Counted from the stretch's first letter, positions 17,662 through 26,524 are shown. The stretch is 64,000 nucleotides of DNA from Nitratireductor thuwali (GCF_036621415.1 NZ_CP030941.1:2602001-2666000); one strand, 5' to 3'. Notes: a model not told the origin generated them from the sequence alone. Numbers and translations: made by a program.

Positions 17662-18834
17662 TTGTCGCGCCTGAAGATCAACGTTGACTACCTGCTCGGT
17701 CAACTCAAGGCTCTATTGTCGATAGACAGTCCCACCGGCTACACCGACACCATCGTGCGATATGTCACGGAGGAGCTTGAGAAGCTGGGCCTGGAGCCGG
17801 AGCTGACCCGCCGCGGCGCAATCCGCACGGTGGTGCGCGGCGGCCGCCGGCTCGGCGCTCGCGCCATCATCACCCATCTCGACACGCTGGGCGCGCAGGT
17901 CAAGTTCGTGCAGGAGAATGGCCGCCTGGAACTGGTGCCTATCGGCAACTGGTCTGCGCGGTTCGCCGAAGGCGCTCGCGTCACGCTTTATTCCGAAAAA
18001 GGCAGCTATCGCGGCACGATCCTGCCGTTGAAATCGTCGGGCCACACTTTCAACGATGAGGTCGACACAGCGCCGGTCGGGTGGAAGCATATCGAGCTTC
18101 GTATCGACGCCATGACATGGAGCCGCGCCGACACGCTGAGCCTAGGCATCGACGTCGGCGACTTTGTCGCCATCGATCCGCAGCCCGAATTCATGGACAA
18201 TGGCTTCATTTCATCGCGCCATCTGGACGACAAGGCCGGCGTGGCGATCGCTCTGGCCTCGCTCGAGGCGCTGATGCGCGGCGACGCCATCGTGCCGGTC
18301 GACACCCACTGGCTGTTCACCATTGCCGAGGAAGTGGGCGTCGGCGCTGCGTCGATCGTCACGCCCGAGATAGCTTCCATGGTGACGATTGACAACGGCA
18401 CCACGGCGCCGGGGCAGAACTCGTCGGAATTCGGTGTCACCATCGCCATGGCCGACCAGGCGGGTCCTTTCGACTACCATCTGACGAAGAAGCTGGTCGA
18501 CCTGTGCCGCGAAGAGGACATCCGCTACCAGAAGGACATTTTCCGTTACTACCGTTCAGACTCGGCCTCGGCCATCGAGGCGGGGCACGATGTACGCACG
18601 GCGCTGATCGCCTTTGGCGTCGATTCCTCCCACGGCTATGAGCGGATTCACGTCCATGCGCTGCGTTCGGTGGCCGAACTGACCACGGCTTACGTGGTGA
18701 GCCCGATGGAGATCGAGCGCGACGTCGAGGAGGTCTCCGATCTGGAAGGCTTCACCGAACAGCCGACCGATCCGGCCGACCAGCCCCGCAAGAAGCGCAA
18801 GCTGCCTGAACCGCTGTCAGCCCCGCAGGACTGA
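17662..18834 (+). CDS. NAGGN-system M42 family peptidase
   Basis: A 390-residue metallopeptidase of the M42/M20 clan that accompanies NAGGN genes and probably degrades the osmolyte or trims peptides. The zinc-site residues are visible: THLDTLGAQ (first ligand), SRHLDDKAGVAIALASLEAL (bridging aspartate), FTIAEEVGVGAAS (catalytic glutamate pair), TIDNGT, and the C-terminal GVDSSHGYERIHVHAL histidines. TTG 17662 is the start, preceded by AAGGAG at 17650-17655. Its last 18 bases overlap the end of the convergent class-V aminotransferase gene. The C-terminus has a lysine/arginine-rich tail (RKKRKLPE). Confidence 0.9.
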   Translation: MSRLKINVDYLLGQLKALLSIDSPTGYTDTIVRYVTEELEKLGLEPELTRRGAIRTVVRGGRRLGARAIITHLDTLGAQVKFVQENGRLELVPIGNWSARFAEGARVTLYSEKGSYRGTILPLKSSGHTFNDEVDTAPVGWKHIELRIDAMTWSRADTLSLGIDVGDFVAIDPQPEFMDNGFISSRHLDDKAGVAIALASLEALMRGDAIVPVDTHWLFTIAEEVGVGAASIVTPEIASMVTIDNGTTAPGQNSSEFGVTIAMADQAGPFDYHLTKKLVDLCREEDIRYQKDIFRYYRSDSASAIEAGHDVRTALIAFGVDSSHGYERIHVHALRSVAELTTAYVVSPMEIERDVEEVSDLEGFTEQPTDPADQPRKKRKLPEPLSAPQD

Positions 18835-20319
18835 CATAGTGCCGGACGCTTCGGCCAAGGCGGGACGGCAGAGTGCGTCGGCCCTGTGTCTGAACCGGGC
18901 TGTGGCTGGGTCGAAGTCATAGTCTTCGACGAGGCGCTCGGCCTCGCGCGAAAGCGTGTCGACCGCTTCGATGATCCGGTCGGCGCGCGCGTCGCTCATC
19001 AGGTAGCTGAAATTGAGGCGCACCCAGCCGGGTTTCTCCATCTCGCGGCCGGCGCGGATCTCTGAAAGGAGTTCACGCGAGCGCCTTTCATCGATATCCA
19101 GCAACGCGTGGGCGTAAGGCCCGGCGCAGGCACAGCCGCCGCGCGCCTGCACCCCGTATTTGTCGCTCAGCATGCGCGTGAAAAGCTGCTGGTGAATATG
19201 GGTGCCGTCGGCGGCGCGCACCCGGAAGGAAAAGATCGGCAGGGCCTTTGCCTGCCCGTTGCCAAGAAGCTCAATATGCGGGTTTTGCGACCAGCGCGCC
19301 AATGCGCGCTCGCGAAGGGCCTGGTCCCGTGCGTCGATGAAGTCCTGCCCGACCGCGTTCTTGACGATCAACGCGAGCGCGGCGCGGACGTCGCCCACCA
19401 CGTTTGGCGTGCCGGCCTCCTCCCGCGCGGCGATGGACGCCGAGTAATCGTGCCCCCAGGGGGAAACGAAGGTGACCGAGCCGCCGCCCGGTGCGGTGGG
19501 GCGATCGGTGCGGACGATATCGTCGCGCAGAACCAGAATGCCGGTGGCGCCGGGGCCGCCCGGAAACTTATGCGGCGAAAAGACAACGGCATCCTTCGCC
19601 TCACTGGTTCCCGCTTTCATGTCGATGGCAAGGTAAGGCGCGCCGCCGGCATAATCCCAGATGGCCAGCGCGCCCGCCGCTTTCAGCATACCCGTCACCG
19701 CATCCGTGTCTGTCAGAATGCCGGTGACGTTGGAGGCGGCGGAAAACGCGCCGACCTTGAGCGCTGCTTCGCGGTGTGTTTCGAGTGCGAAACCGAGGGC
19801 GTCCAGGTCCGGTCCGCCTTTCGCGGATTCGGGAATGGCCACAATCTCCGCCCCGCTTTCCCGCCATGGGAGGATGTTGGAATGATGCTCGTACGGGCCG
19901 ATGAATACGACCGCCCGTTGGCCGCTCGCGGCCATCTGCGGAATCTGCAGCAGGCGGACGAGCTTGTTTATGCCGGCCGTCGCGCCCGAGCCGCAAAAGA
20001 CGACGCTTGTCCCTCCGTCCGCATTCACGCTCTCCTTCACGATCCGCCGCGCCTCCTCGCGCAACCGGGTCGAGTAGGAGCCACAGAAGGAGGCCTCGGT
20101 GTGGCTGTTGGCGTAGTAGGGCAGCACGCGCTCGCGCACAAAATCCTCGACCTGGGCTAGTGCCCGGCCCGACGCCACATAATCGGCATAGATTAATGGC
20201 TTCGGCCCGAACGGGCCGTCGATCGTGGCGTCTTCCCCGATCAGCCCCGCGTGAAGCCGCTCCGGCAGGTTCTCGCCTGCAAGACTCTTTGCAAAATTGT
20301 CGAGCACACCGCCAGCCAT
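18817..20319 (-). CDS. Class-V (NifS/Csd-like) PLP-dependent aminotransferase
   Basis: A 500-residue fold-type I PLP enzyme related to cysteine desulfurases. Seen are YADYVASGRAL, FCGSGATAGINKLVRLL, GPYEHHSNILPWRE (histidine stacking on PLP), WDYAGGAPYLAIDM (aspartate), Schiff-base K251 in FSPHKFPGGPGATG, and RGGCACAGPY with C396 and C398 where desulfurases place the catalytic cysteine. It is longer than SufS or CsdA by about 90 residues at the C-terminus. Substrate is unknown; it could act on cysteine or a related amino acid. The Lrp-type gene read divergently 108 bases away is the likely regulator. Start ATG 20319. Confidence 0.8.
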   Translation of the reverse strand: MAGGVLDNFAKSLAGENLPERLHAGLIGEDATIDGPFGPKPLIYADYVASGRALAQVEDFVRERVLPYYANSHTEASFCGSYSTRLREEARRIVKESVNADGGTSVVFCGSGATAGINKLVRLLQIPQMAASGQRAVVFIGPYEHHSNILPWRESGAEIVAIPESAKGGPDLDALGFALETHREAALKVGAFSAASNVTGILTDTDAVTGMLKAAGALAIWDYAGGAPYLAIDMKAGTSEAKDAVVFSPHKFPGGPGATGILVLRDDIVRTDRPTAPGGGSVTFVSPWGHDYSASIAAREEAGTPNVVGDVRAALALIVKNAVGQDFIDARDQALRERALARWSQNPHIELLGNGQAKALPIFSFRVRAADGTHIHQQLFTRMLSDKYGVQARGGCACAGPYAHALLDIDERRSRELLSEIRAGREMEKPGWVRLNFSYLMSDARADRIIEAVDTLSREAERLVEDYDFDPATARFRHRADALCRPALAEASGTMSVLRG

Positions 20320-20410
20320 CGGTCATTCATCTCCATCCGTTGCGGCAAGGAAAGGATCTCACAGGAGCTGGCGATCAATGGCAGAAAAGATCTTGAGAAT
20401 GGTCAAAATT

Positions 20411-20423
20411 TCATATCATATGA
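20411..20423. promoter_or_regulatory. Candidate Lrp-type operator
   Basis: TCATAT-C-ATATGA is a perfect 13-base palindrome, five bases upstream of the Lrp-family start codon and within the divergent gap to the class-V aminotransferase. Lrp/AsnC regulators often bind short AT-rich palindromes next to their own gene, so autoregulation and control of the neighbour are plausible. Confidence 0.45.
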
Positions 20424-20427
20424 CAAC

Positions 20428-20892
20428 ATGAAGGCAGAGAAACTGGATCAGTTCGACCTCAGGATACTGCGCACTCTCCAGCGTGACGCGTCATTGTCGC
20501 AACGCGATCTGGCCGACCGGGTGGGGCTGTCGCAGAATGCCTGCTGGCGCCGGCTACGTGCATTGGAGGAGAAGGGCGTCATCTTAGGGCGCACCTTGCA
20601 GGTCGACCGCAATAAGCTCGGCCTAGGCCTAGTCGTCTTTGTGATGGTCAAGACCCGGCACCACTCCGCGTCTTGGCTCCAGACCTTTCGCCAGCACGTC
20701 TCCACCATCCCCGAGGTCGTGGACTTCTTCCGCATCGGCGGCGACTACGACTACATGTTGCGCATCGTGACGACGGACATGGCGAGCTACGATACCGTTT
20801 ATCAGCGGCTCATCCAGAAAGTGGAGCTCGATACGGTGACGTCTTACTTCGCCATGGAGGCGATCGAAGAGCGCAGGCCTCTGCCGATATGA
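20428..20892 (+). CDS. Lrp/AsnC family transcriptional regulator
   Basis: A 154-residue regulator. The helix-turn-helix (DLRILRTLQRDASLSQRDLADRVGLSQNACWRRLRALEEKGVI, residues 9-51) is followed by the RAM ligand-binding domain (LGLVVFVMVKTRHH, VVDFFRIGGDYDYMLRIVTTDM), ending SYFAMEAIEERRPLP. Lrp-type proteins sense amino acids and form octamers. ATG 20428 was chosen as the start of the conserved domain. Being divergent from a PLP enzyme gene with a palindrome between, it probably controls that enzyme in response to the enzyme's amino-acid substrate. It is convergent with the LacI gene, 29 bases away. Confidence 0.88.
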   Translation: MKAEKLDQFDLRILRTLQRDASLSQRDLADRVGLSQNACWRRLRALEEKGVILGRTLQVDRNKLGLGLVVFVMVKTRHHSASWLQTFRQHVSTIPEVVDFFRIGGDYDYMLRIVTTDMASYDTVYQRLIQKVELDTVTSYFAMEAIEERRPLPI

Positions 20893-20921
20893 TCATTCTT
20901 CGGCGGGCTCTTGGCTTTCGA

Positions 20922-21935
20922 TCAAGGCTTGCCGGAGCGTACCGACTTGCGCCAGGCCATCGTCGCCGTCAGGTGCACGACATGCGGCTTTTCCTGCGTC
21001 TCGGTGTGGGAGAGCCAGTCCATGGCTGCCGCCGCGATGTCCTCAACTGGCTGCGTGAAGGTGGTGAGCTGGTAAGCCTCCCAACCGGCCTGCGGGATAT
21101 TGTCGAAACCGATTATCGACAGATCGTCGGGTATAGCGAGTGAGAACCGGTGGCGGGCCGCGTCCATGACGCCGCAGGCCAGCAAGTCTGTTGTGCAGAA
21201 CACGGCGTCGGGCCTATCGGGCCGCACCAATAGCCGCTCGCCGAGAACGAGGCCGCTTTCATAGCCGGTCGGCCCGTACCGTTCGCAAATTACGTCGATC
21301 CCGCGCTTGCCGGCCTCGGCCAAAAAGCTCTGCTCACGCGCCACCAGGCTGGGCGTGCCAGCTTCCGAGGTCGCCAGCGCGAGCTTTTTGCAACCTGACC
21401 GCACAAAGGCAATCAGGCCCAGGCGCGCCGCCTCGGCATCGTTGAGGCGGATCTGGATCGAGCTGGTGTGGCTGTCGTCGCGGTTGATCAGAACGAGCCG
21501 CAGGCCATTGCGGTGGCAGAGCTCGGTGATCGACCGTTCGGGCATGCCCGACAAGACAATGGCGGCATCCGCCCGGTAGCGGATGGCCTGCTGCAGTGCC
21601 ATGTCAACGGTCGAGTCGGAGCGGTCCGTATTGATGAGGATCGCCACCTTGCCGGCGGCCTGCAATTGATCGGTCAATGCACGCACCAACTCGGAACGGT
21701 AGGGCGTTGCAAGTTGAGCGACGACCAACGCCACGATTCCGGATTGCTGACGGATTAGGCCACGGGCAAGATGGTTGACCTCATATCCGAGCGCTTCGGC
21801 AGCTTCCAGCACCTTGCTGCGGGTTTCCGGCGACACGCTGGCGCCCGGTGTGAATGTGCGCGAAACCGCCGCGCGGGAAACCCCTGCCTTGGCCGCGACG
21901 TCCTTGGCACTCACGGAGAATCTACGTCCCGTCAC
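20922..21935 (-). CDS. LacI family transcriptional regulator of the adjacent importer
   Basis: A 337-residue LacI-type regulator with N-terminal helix-turn-helix (SAKDVAAKAGVSRAAVSRTFTPGASVSPETRSKVLEAAEALGYEVN, residues 9-54), hinge, and a periplasmic-binding-protein-like sensor domain (IVALVVAQLATPYRSELVRALTDQLQ ... LSIIGFDNIPQAGWEAYQLTTFTQPVEDIA). GTG 21935 was chosen because it directly precedes the DNA-binding domain and has GGGGGA upstream; an open extension of 52 codons is not domain-like. It is divergent from the substrate-binding-protein gene, with two operator-like TTGCAC...GTGCAA palindromes between. It probably represses the importer until the sugar or sugar phosphate arrives. Confidence 0.88.
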   Translation of the reverse strand: MTGRRFSVSAKDVAAKAGVSRAAVSRTFTPGASVSPETRSKVLEAAEALGYEVNHLARGLIRQQSGIVALVVAQLATPYRSELVRALTDQLQAAGKVAILINTDRSDSTVDMALQQAIRYRADAAIVLSGMPERSITELCHRNGLRLVLINRDDSHTSSIQIRLNDAEAARLGLIAFVRSGCKKLALATSEAGTPSLVAREQSFLAEAGKRGIDVICERYGPTGYESGLVLGERLLVRPDRPDAVFCTTDLLACGVMDAARHRFSLAIPDDLSIIGFDNIPQAGWEAYQLTTFTQPVEDIAAAAMDWLSHTETQEKPHVVHLTATMAWRKSVRSGKP

Positions 21936-21986
21936 ACTGTCCCCCGAAAGCTCCCAAACCCGTACAGTAAGCGAAGATAGGTGCCT

Positions 21987-22002
21987 TTGCACTCCTGTGC
22001 AA
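21987..22002. promoter_or_regulatory. LacI-type operator, LacI-proximal copy
   Basis: TTGCACTCCTGTGCAA has perfect six-base arms (TTGCAC/GTGCAA) flanking four central bases, 51 bases upstream of the LacI start. The arms equal those of the site at 22084-22099. A further overlapping palindrome TGCAAATTTTGCA lies at 21998-22010. Likely site of autoregulation. Confidence 0.6.
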
Positions 22003-22083
22003 ATTTTGCACAATACAGGTGTCTGAGCTTTCCGGATGAAATTTAACGTCGAGGATTGACTTGGCGTCCCAAGGGTATGAACA

Positions 22084-22099
22084 TTGCACACGTGTGCAA
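22084..22099. promoter_or_regulatory. LacI-type operator, importer-proximal copy
   Basis: TTGCACACGTGTGCAA is a perfect 16-base palindrome, 33 bases upstream of the substrate-binding-protein start codon. A possible -35 box TTGACT stands at 22056-22061, so the palindrome would cover the -10/+1 zone, where LacI-family binding blocks transcription. It shares its arms with the site at 21987-22002, 97 bases away centre to centre. Confidence 0.65.
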
Positions 22100-22132
22100 C
22101 ACGACAGATCTAGTGCACCAAGGGAGGACGAA

Positions 22133-23161
22133 ATGAGAAATAGTCGTTTGGCTATGGCCATGATTGCATCCGGTTCCGTACTGGCATCTGCAGCTGCGGC
22201 CAGCGCCGCCAATTTGAACCTGATCTGCTCAGCCGACGTTGTGATCTGCGAACTGCTTGTTGAGACGTTCGAGAAGGAGCACGACATCGACGTCTCCATG
22301 GTTCGCCTGTCATCGGGCGAGGCCTATGCCAAGGTGCGCGCCGAAGCGCGCAATCCGAAGACCGATATCTGGTGGGGCGGCACGGGCGATCCGCATCTGC
22401 AGGCTGCAGCCGACGGGCTGACGATGGCTTATCAGTCGCCGATGCTGTCCGAACTTCTTCCCTGGGCGGTGAAGCAGGCCGAAAGTGCAGAATACAAGAC
22501 AGTTGGTGTCTATTCCGGCGCGCTAGGCTGGGGCTACAACAAGGATCTGCTGGAGTCCAAGGGCATTGAGCCGCCGAAATGCTGGGCTGATCTTCTGGAC
22601 CCGGCCCTGAAAGGCGAAATCCAGGTTGCCCATCCCAGTTCATCCGGCACGGCTTACACGGCGCTAGCGACCCTGGTGCAGCTGATGGGAGAGGACGAGG
22701 CGTTCGACTATCTCAAGAAGCTCAATGAAAATGTCTCGCAATACACCAAATCGGGCTCAGCCCCGGTCAAGTCGGCGGCGCGCGGCGAAAACGGCGTTGG
22801 GATCGTCTTCATGCATGATGCCGTCGCCCAGGCGGTCGAGGGCTTTCCCATCGAGGTTGTCGCGCCATGCGAAGGCACGGGCTACGAGATCGGCTCGATG
22901 TCGATCGTCGACAAGGCCCGCAACGTCGAGGAAGCCAAGACCTGGTACGATTGGGTCCTGAAACCCCAGGTGCAGTCGCTGCTGAAAGAGGCCAAGTCGT
23001 TCCAGATCCCCTCCAACGCCTCGGCGGCCGTTCCGGAGGAAGCGCCGAGCCTCGATGAGGTGAAGCTGATCGACTACGACTTTGCTACCTATGGCAGTTC
23101 CGAGCGCCGGCGTGAGCTGCTCGAGCGCTGGGACCGCGAGATCGGCGCTATCGCCAACTGA
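22133..23161 (+). CDS. ABC importer substrate-binding protein, AfuA/FbpA-like
   Basis: A 342-residue periplasmic binding protein with signal peptide (residues 1-26, cleavage after ASAA). The fold resembles the ferric-iron/AfuA group: NLICSADVVICELLVETFEKEHDIDV, KTDIWWGGTGDPHLQAA, LGWGYNKDLLE and VAHPSSSGTAYT. The iron-binding double tyrosine of FbpA is not evident; instead there is H228-D229 (VFMHDAVAQAVEG) and E252, spacing that recalls, from memory, the sugar contacts of the hexose-phosphate binder AfuA. With a LacI regulator and an IMPase-family enzyme in the locus, a phosphorylated sugar or cyclitol ligand is more likely than iron. Start ATG 22133 behind AGGGAGG. A strong stem-loop follows. 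Confidence 0.82.
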   Translation: MRNSRLAMAMIASGSVLASAAAASAANLNLICSADVVICELLVETFEKEHDIDVSMVRLSSGEAYAKVRAEARNPKTDIWWGGTGDPHLQAAADGLTMAYQSPMLSELLPWAVKQAESAEYKTVGVYSGALGWGYNKDLLESKGIEPPKCWADLLDPALKGEIQVAHPSSSGTAYTALATLVQLMGEDEAFDYLKKLNENVSQYTKSGSAPVKSAARGENGVGIVFMHDAVAQAVEGFPIEVVAPCEGTGYEIGSMSIVDKARNVEEAKTWYDWVLKPQVQSLLKEAKSFQIPSNASAAVPEEAPSLDEVKLIDYDFATYGSSERRRELLERWDREIGAIAN

Positions 23162-23179
23162 TCTCGCAACACCGAAGCC

Positions 23180-23207
23180 GTGATCCCGGCCCCTTTGCCG
23201 GGGTCAC
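23180..23207 (+). other. Stem-loop after substrate-binding-protein gene
   Basis: GTGATCCCGGC (23180-23190) pairs with GCCGGGGTCAC (23197-23207) across a six-base loop; ten Watson-Crick pairs and one G-T pair. It lies in the 73-base gap between the binding-protein and permease genes and has no T-run after it, so it more likely stabilises the upstream mRNA or attenuates transcription than stops it fully. Confidence 0.6.
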
Positions 23208-23234
23208 GTTCCGACAGAGGCGACAGGAACCGTC

Positions 23235-25466
23235 ATGACGCGCGAAAATCGCCGGCTCGACCTCACATTCGGGTTCGGCCTGCTTTCCTTGTGCCTTTTG
23301 CCCTGGTATCGGGCCGACCGGGGTTTCTTCGCCTTCGAGTGGATATTCGGGATCTTTGGCGATTCCGACCTTTTCCCAGGTCTCTTCCAACCGTTCGTCG
23401 GCCGCTGGTGGCTGCTGATCGGCTTTGTCCTGTTCGCCGCCGCCTTTGTCGTGCGGATGCAGGAGCCTCCGGGGGATAGACGTGGCGGCAAGCTTGTTAT
23501 CGCGGGCGCACTTGGCGTTGCTTTTCTTACGCTGCAGGGTCTCGCCATCACCATCTGGGGCTGGTCGTGGAACATTGGCGAGGCATTATTCGGTCCGCTC
23601 CCGACTGGACAGCCGGCTTTCGGCGCTGGAGCAACCATCTTCTTCTTATGTTTCCTCGCAATCTTGTCGTTCGGAATGGCCGAGCGGGGCGCGATGAAGG
23701 GAGACGCCTTTACCGTGGGCGCCATCACATTGCTGATCGCGCTGGTCGGCGTCTTCGTATTCTACCCAATCATTTCGATGTTCGCCGGTTCCTTTCAAGA
23801 TTTCCACGGGTCGTTCAACCCGGACGGTTTCATTCGCAATATCCAGGATCCCGCCATCTGGAGTCTAGACTGCGTTATCGGCGGCGCACGCTGCGGCGTC
23901 GCCTGGCGAACGCTTTTCCTGGCGCTCATGACAGCTACCGGCTCCACGTTGCTCGGGCTGGCCTTCGCACTGGTCGCGACACGCACACGATTCCCGGCCA
24001 AGAAGGGCCTGCGTCTCCTGAGCGTCCTGCCGATCATCACCCCGCCCTTCGTTATCGGCCTGGCTTTGACGATGATGCTTGGCCGTTCCGGTTTCGTCAC
24101 GCAGTGGATCGAAGCACTGACAGGTGTCGAACTCGGCCGCTGGCTGTACGGGCTCACCGGCATCTGGATCGCACAGGTCTTGTCCTTCACCCCGATTTCC
24201 TTCCTGGTGCTGATCGGCGTTGTTGAAGGTGTCAGCCCCTCGATGGAAGAAGCCTCACAAACGCTACGGGCAGGGCGCTGGCGCACCTTCCGCAAGGTTT
24301 CTCTGCCGCTGATGGCGCCAGGTCTGGCCAACGCCTTCCTCATCGGCTTCATTGAAAGCATGGCCGATTTCGGCAATCCGCTCGTTCTGGGGGGCAGCCA
24401 TGGTGTGCTTTCGACGGAAATATTCTTTGCCGTCGTCGGCGCGCAAAGCGATCCGTCGCGCGCGGCCGTACTGGCGATTGTCCTGCTCACCTTCACCCTG
24501 TCGGCTTTCCTGTTGCAGCGCCTCTGGCTATCGGGCCGCAGCTTCGCCACCGTGACCGGCAAGGGCGATTCGGGCAAACATGCCGCCCTGCCCATGCCGC
24601 TGGCTGTGTTGCTCTACGCCGTGGTCGTGCCATGGATCGTCTTCACCTTAGCCGTGTATGGGATGATCGTGTTCGGCGGGTTCGTGAAGGTCTGGGGCCT
24701 AGACCACACACTGACCCTCGAGCACTACGCGCGCGGCTTTTCTGTCGTATGGCGTGACGGGGGGCTGGCCTGGACCGGTGTCGCGTGGAACAGTTTCTGG
24801 ACGACGATGAAGATCGCGCTCATTGCCGCTCCCCTGACGGCCGCCGTCGGACTGCTGACCGCGTATCTCATCGTCCGGCACAAGTTCGCGGGCAGAGATG
24901 TTTTTGAGTTCGCCCTGATGATGAGCTTTGCCATTCCGGGCACTGTGATCGGCATCAGCTACATTATGGCCTTCAATCTGCCGCCAATCGAGATGACTGG
25001 CACGGCGTTGATCCTGATCACCTGTTTCGTCTTCCGCAACATGCCGGTGGGTGTGCGTGGCGGTGTGGCCGCCATGAGCCAGCTCGACAAGAGCCTCGAC
25101 GAGGCGTCGATTACGCTGGGCGCCGGCAGCCCCCGCACCATCCGCAATGTGATCCTGCCATTGCTGCGCCCGGCAATCACAGCCGCACTCGTCTATTCCT
25201 TCGTGCGAGCGATTACCTCGATAAGCGCCGTCATTTTCCTTGTCAGCGCCAAGTACAACATGGCCACGGCCTATATTGTCGGCCTGGTTGAGAACGGCGA
25301 ATACGGCATCGCCATCGCCTATTCCTCAGTGCTCATCTTAGTGATGATCTGCGTTATCGGCGGCATGCAGCTCTTGGTCGGCGAACGCCGTTTGAGGAGG
25401 GAAAGTACCGAGGTCCGCCAGCCGAAGGCAAAACGAGTGGTTCCCAATCTGGAGGCAAAGGCATGA
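23235..25466 (+). CDS. Fused ABC permease, AfuB/FbpB type
   Basis: A 743-residue inner-membrane protein containing two ABC permease modules in one chain. Residues 1-165 hold extra membrane helices. The first module has an EAA loop around SMEEASQTLRAGRWRTFRKVSLPLMAPGLANAF; the second has one around SLDEASITLGAGSPRTIRNVILPLLRPAITAAL. Double-module permeases of this kind belong to the ferric/AfuB/ThiP group. It works with the upstream binding protein and the downstream ATPase, whose ATG overlaps this stop by four bases. SD AGGAACC precedes ATG 23235. Specificity follows the binding protein and is inferred to be a phosphorylated carbohydrate. Confidence 0.88.
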   Translation: MTRENRRLDLTFGFGLLSLCLLPWYRADRGFFAFEWIFGIFGDSDLFPGLFQPFVGRWWLLIGFVLFAAAFVVRMQEPPGDRRGGKLVIAGALGVAFLTLQGLAITIWGWSWNIGEALFGPLPTGQPAFGAGATIFFLCFLAILSFGMAERGAMKGDAFTVGAITLLIALVGVFVFYPIISMFAGSFQDFHGSFNPDGFIRNIQDPAIWSLDCVIGGARCGVAWRTLFLALMTATGSTLLGLAFALVATRTRFPAKKGLRLLSVLPIITPPFVIGLALTMMLGRSGFVTQWIEALTGVELGRWLYGLTGIWIAQVLSFTPISFLVLIGVVEGVSPSMEEASQTLRAGRWRTFRKVSLPLMAPGLANAFLIGFIESMADFGNPLVLGGSHGVLSTEIFFAVVGAQSDPSRAAVLAIVLLTFTLSAFLLQRLWLSGRSFATVTGKGDSGKHAALPMPLAVLLYAVVVPWIVFTLAVYGMIVFGGFVKVWGLDHTLTLEHYARGFSVVWRDGGLAWTGVAWNSFWTTMKIALIAAPLTAAVGLLTAYLIVRHKFAGRDVFEFALMMSFAIPGTVIGISYIMAFNLPPIEMTGTALILITCFVFRNMPVGVRGGVAAMSQLDKSLDEASITLGAGSPRTIRNVILPLLRPAITAALVYSFVRAITSISAVIFLVSAKYNMATAYIVGLVENGEYGIAIAYSSVLILVMICVIGGMQLLVGERRLRRESTEVRQPKAKRVVPNLEAKA

Positions 25467-26524
25467 GAACCTCGCAGCGCGGTTCGGTGCGCTTTCGAAA
25501 TATTCGAAAGAACTTCGGCTCGTTCACCGCCATCCACGGGCTCGATCTGGAGATAGAACCGGGGACACTGGTCACGCTACTCGGCCCCTCCGGCTGCGGC
25601 AAGACGACCACGCTGCGCATGCTAGCTGGCCTCGAAACGCCAACGGCCGGTACCATCGAGATCGGCGGCCGCGATATGACTCGGCTGCCGGCGAACGAGC
25701 GCGACGTTGCCATGGTGTTCCAGTCATACGCCCTGTTTCCGCACATGTCGGTGCTGGAAAACGTTGCCTACGGGCTGGAAGCGGGCGGTCAGTCTAAGGC
25801 GGAGGCGCGCGAGAATGCCAATGCGGGTCTCGCCTTGGTCGGACTGGACGATTTCGGCCCTCGTCTACCGGCGGAGCTTTCCGGCGGTCAGCAGCAGCGC
25901 GTGGCGGTGGCGCGGGCGCTGGTTCTGCAGCCCCAGGTGCTCCTGCTGGACGAGCCGCTTTCCAATCTGGACGCCCGGTTGCGCCGCCGTGTCCGCACGG
26001 AAATTCGGGAACTGCAACAGCGCTTGGGCTTCACCGCCGTCTATGTGACCCACGACCAGCAGGAGGCATTGGCTGTTTCAGACCGCATCGTCATCATGGA
26101 AAGCGGCCGCATAGCGCAGGAGGGCCCGCCGCGCGAACTTTACGAACAGCCGGCATCCGAGTTCATCGCCGATTTCATGGGCGAGGCCAATGTGCTGCCT
26201 TGTGAGGTGCTGGAGATCGGTGCGGGCCGGGCAACGGTGCAAGTGGGCAGACTCCTCCACAGCCTGCCCGCTAGCGGAGCGACAACCGGCCCGGCCAAGC
26301 TCGCCGTGAGGGCGAATGCCATCACGCTGACACCCGGCGGCGGCGCGCTGCTGCCGGGCCGGATCCGGAGCTCTGCCTATCTCGGCGACCATGTCGAATA
26401 CGAGGTAGCCGTGGAGGAGGGTATTTTGTTCGTCGTCGATGCTGGCACAACCGACCCTCTGCCGCCGACCACCGACGTTTCGGTAGGCTTCCGCGAGCGG
26501 GGCGTCGCTTTGATCACCGGGTAG
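25463..26524 (+). CDS. ABC transporter ATP-binding protein, AfuC/FbpC/PotA type
   Basis: A 353-residue ATPase. Walker A is GPSGCGKTTT (residues 41-50), Q-loop VFQSYALFPHMSV, signature LSGGQQQRVAVARAL, Walker B VLLLDEPLSNLDARLRRR and H-loop YVTHDQQEALAVSDR. A C-terminal TOBE-like domain (about 240-350) is typical of the sugar/iron/polyamine group. It powers the fused permease encoded just upstream (ATGA overlap), and its own stop overlaps the GTG start of the IMPase-family gene, so the four genes look like one operon. Confidence 0.93.
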   Translation: MRTSQRGSVRFRNIRKNFGSFTAIHGLDLEIEPGTLVTLLGPSGCGKTTTLRMLAGLETPTAGTIEIGGRDMTRLPANERDVAMVFQSYALFPHMSVLENVAYGLEAGGQSKAEARENANAGLALVGLDDFGPRLPAELSGGQQQRVAVARALVLQPQVLLLDEPLSNLDARLRRRVRTEIRELQQRLGFTAVYVTHDQQEALAVSDRIVIMESGRIAQEGPPRELYEQPASEFIADFMGEANVLPCEVLEIGAGRATVQVGRLLHSLPASGATTGPAKLAVRANAITLTPGGGALLPGRIRSSAYLGDHVEYEVAVEEGILFVVDAGTTDPLPPTTDVSVGFRERGVALITG

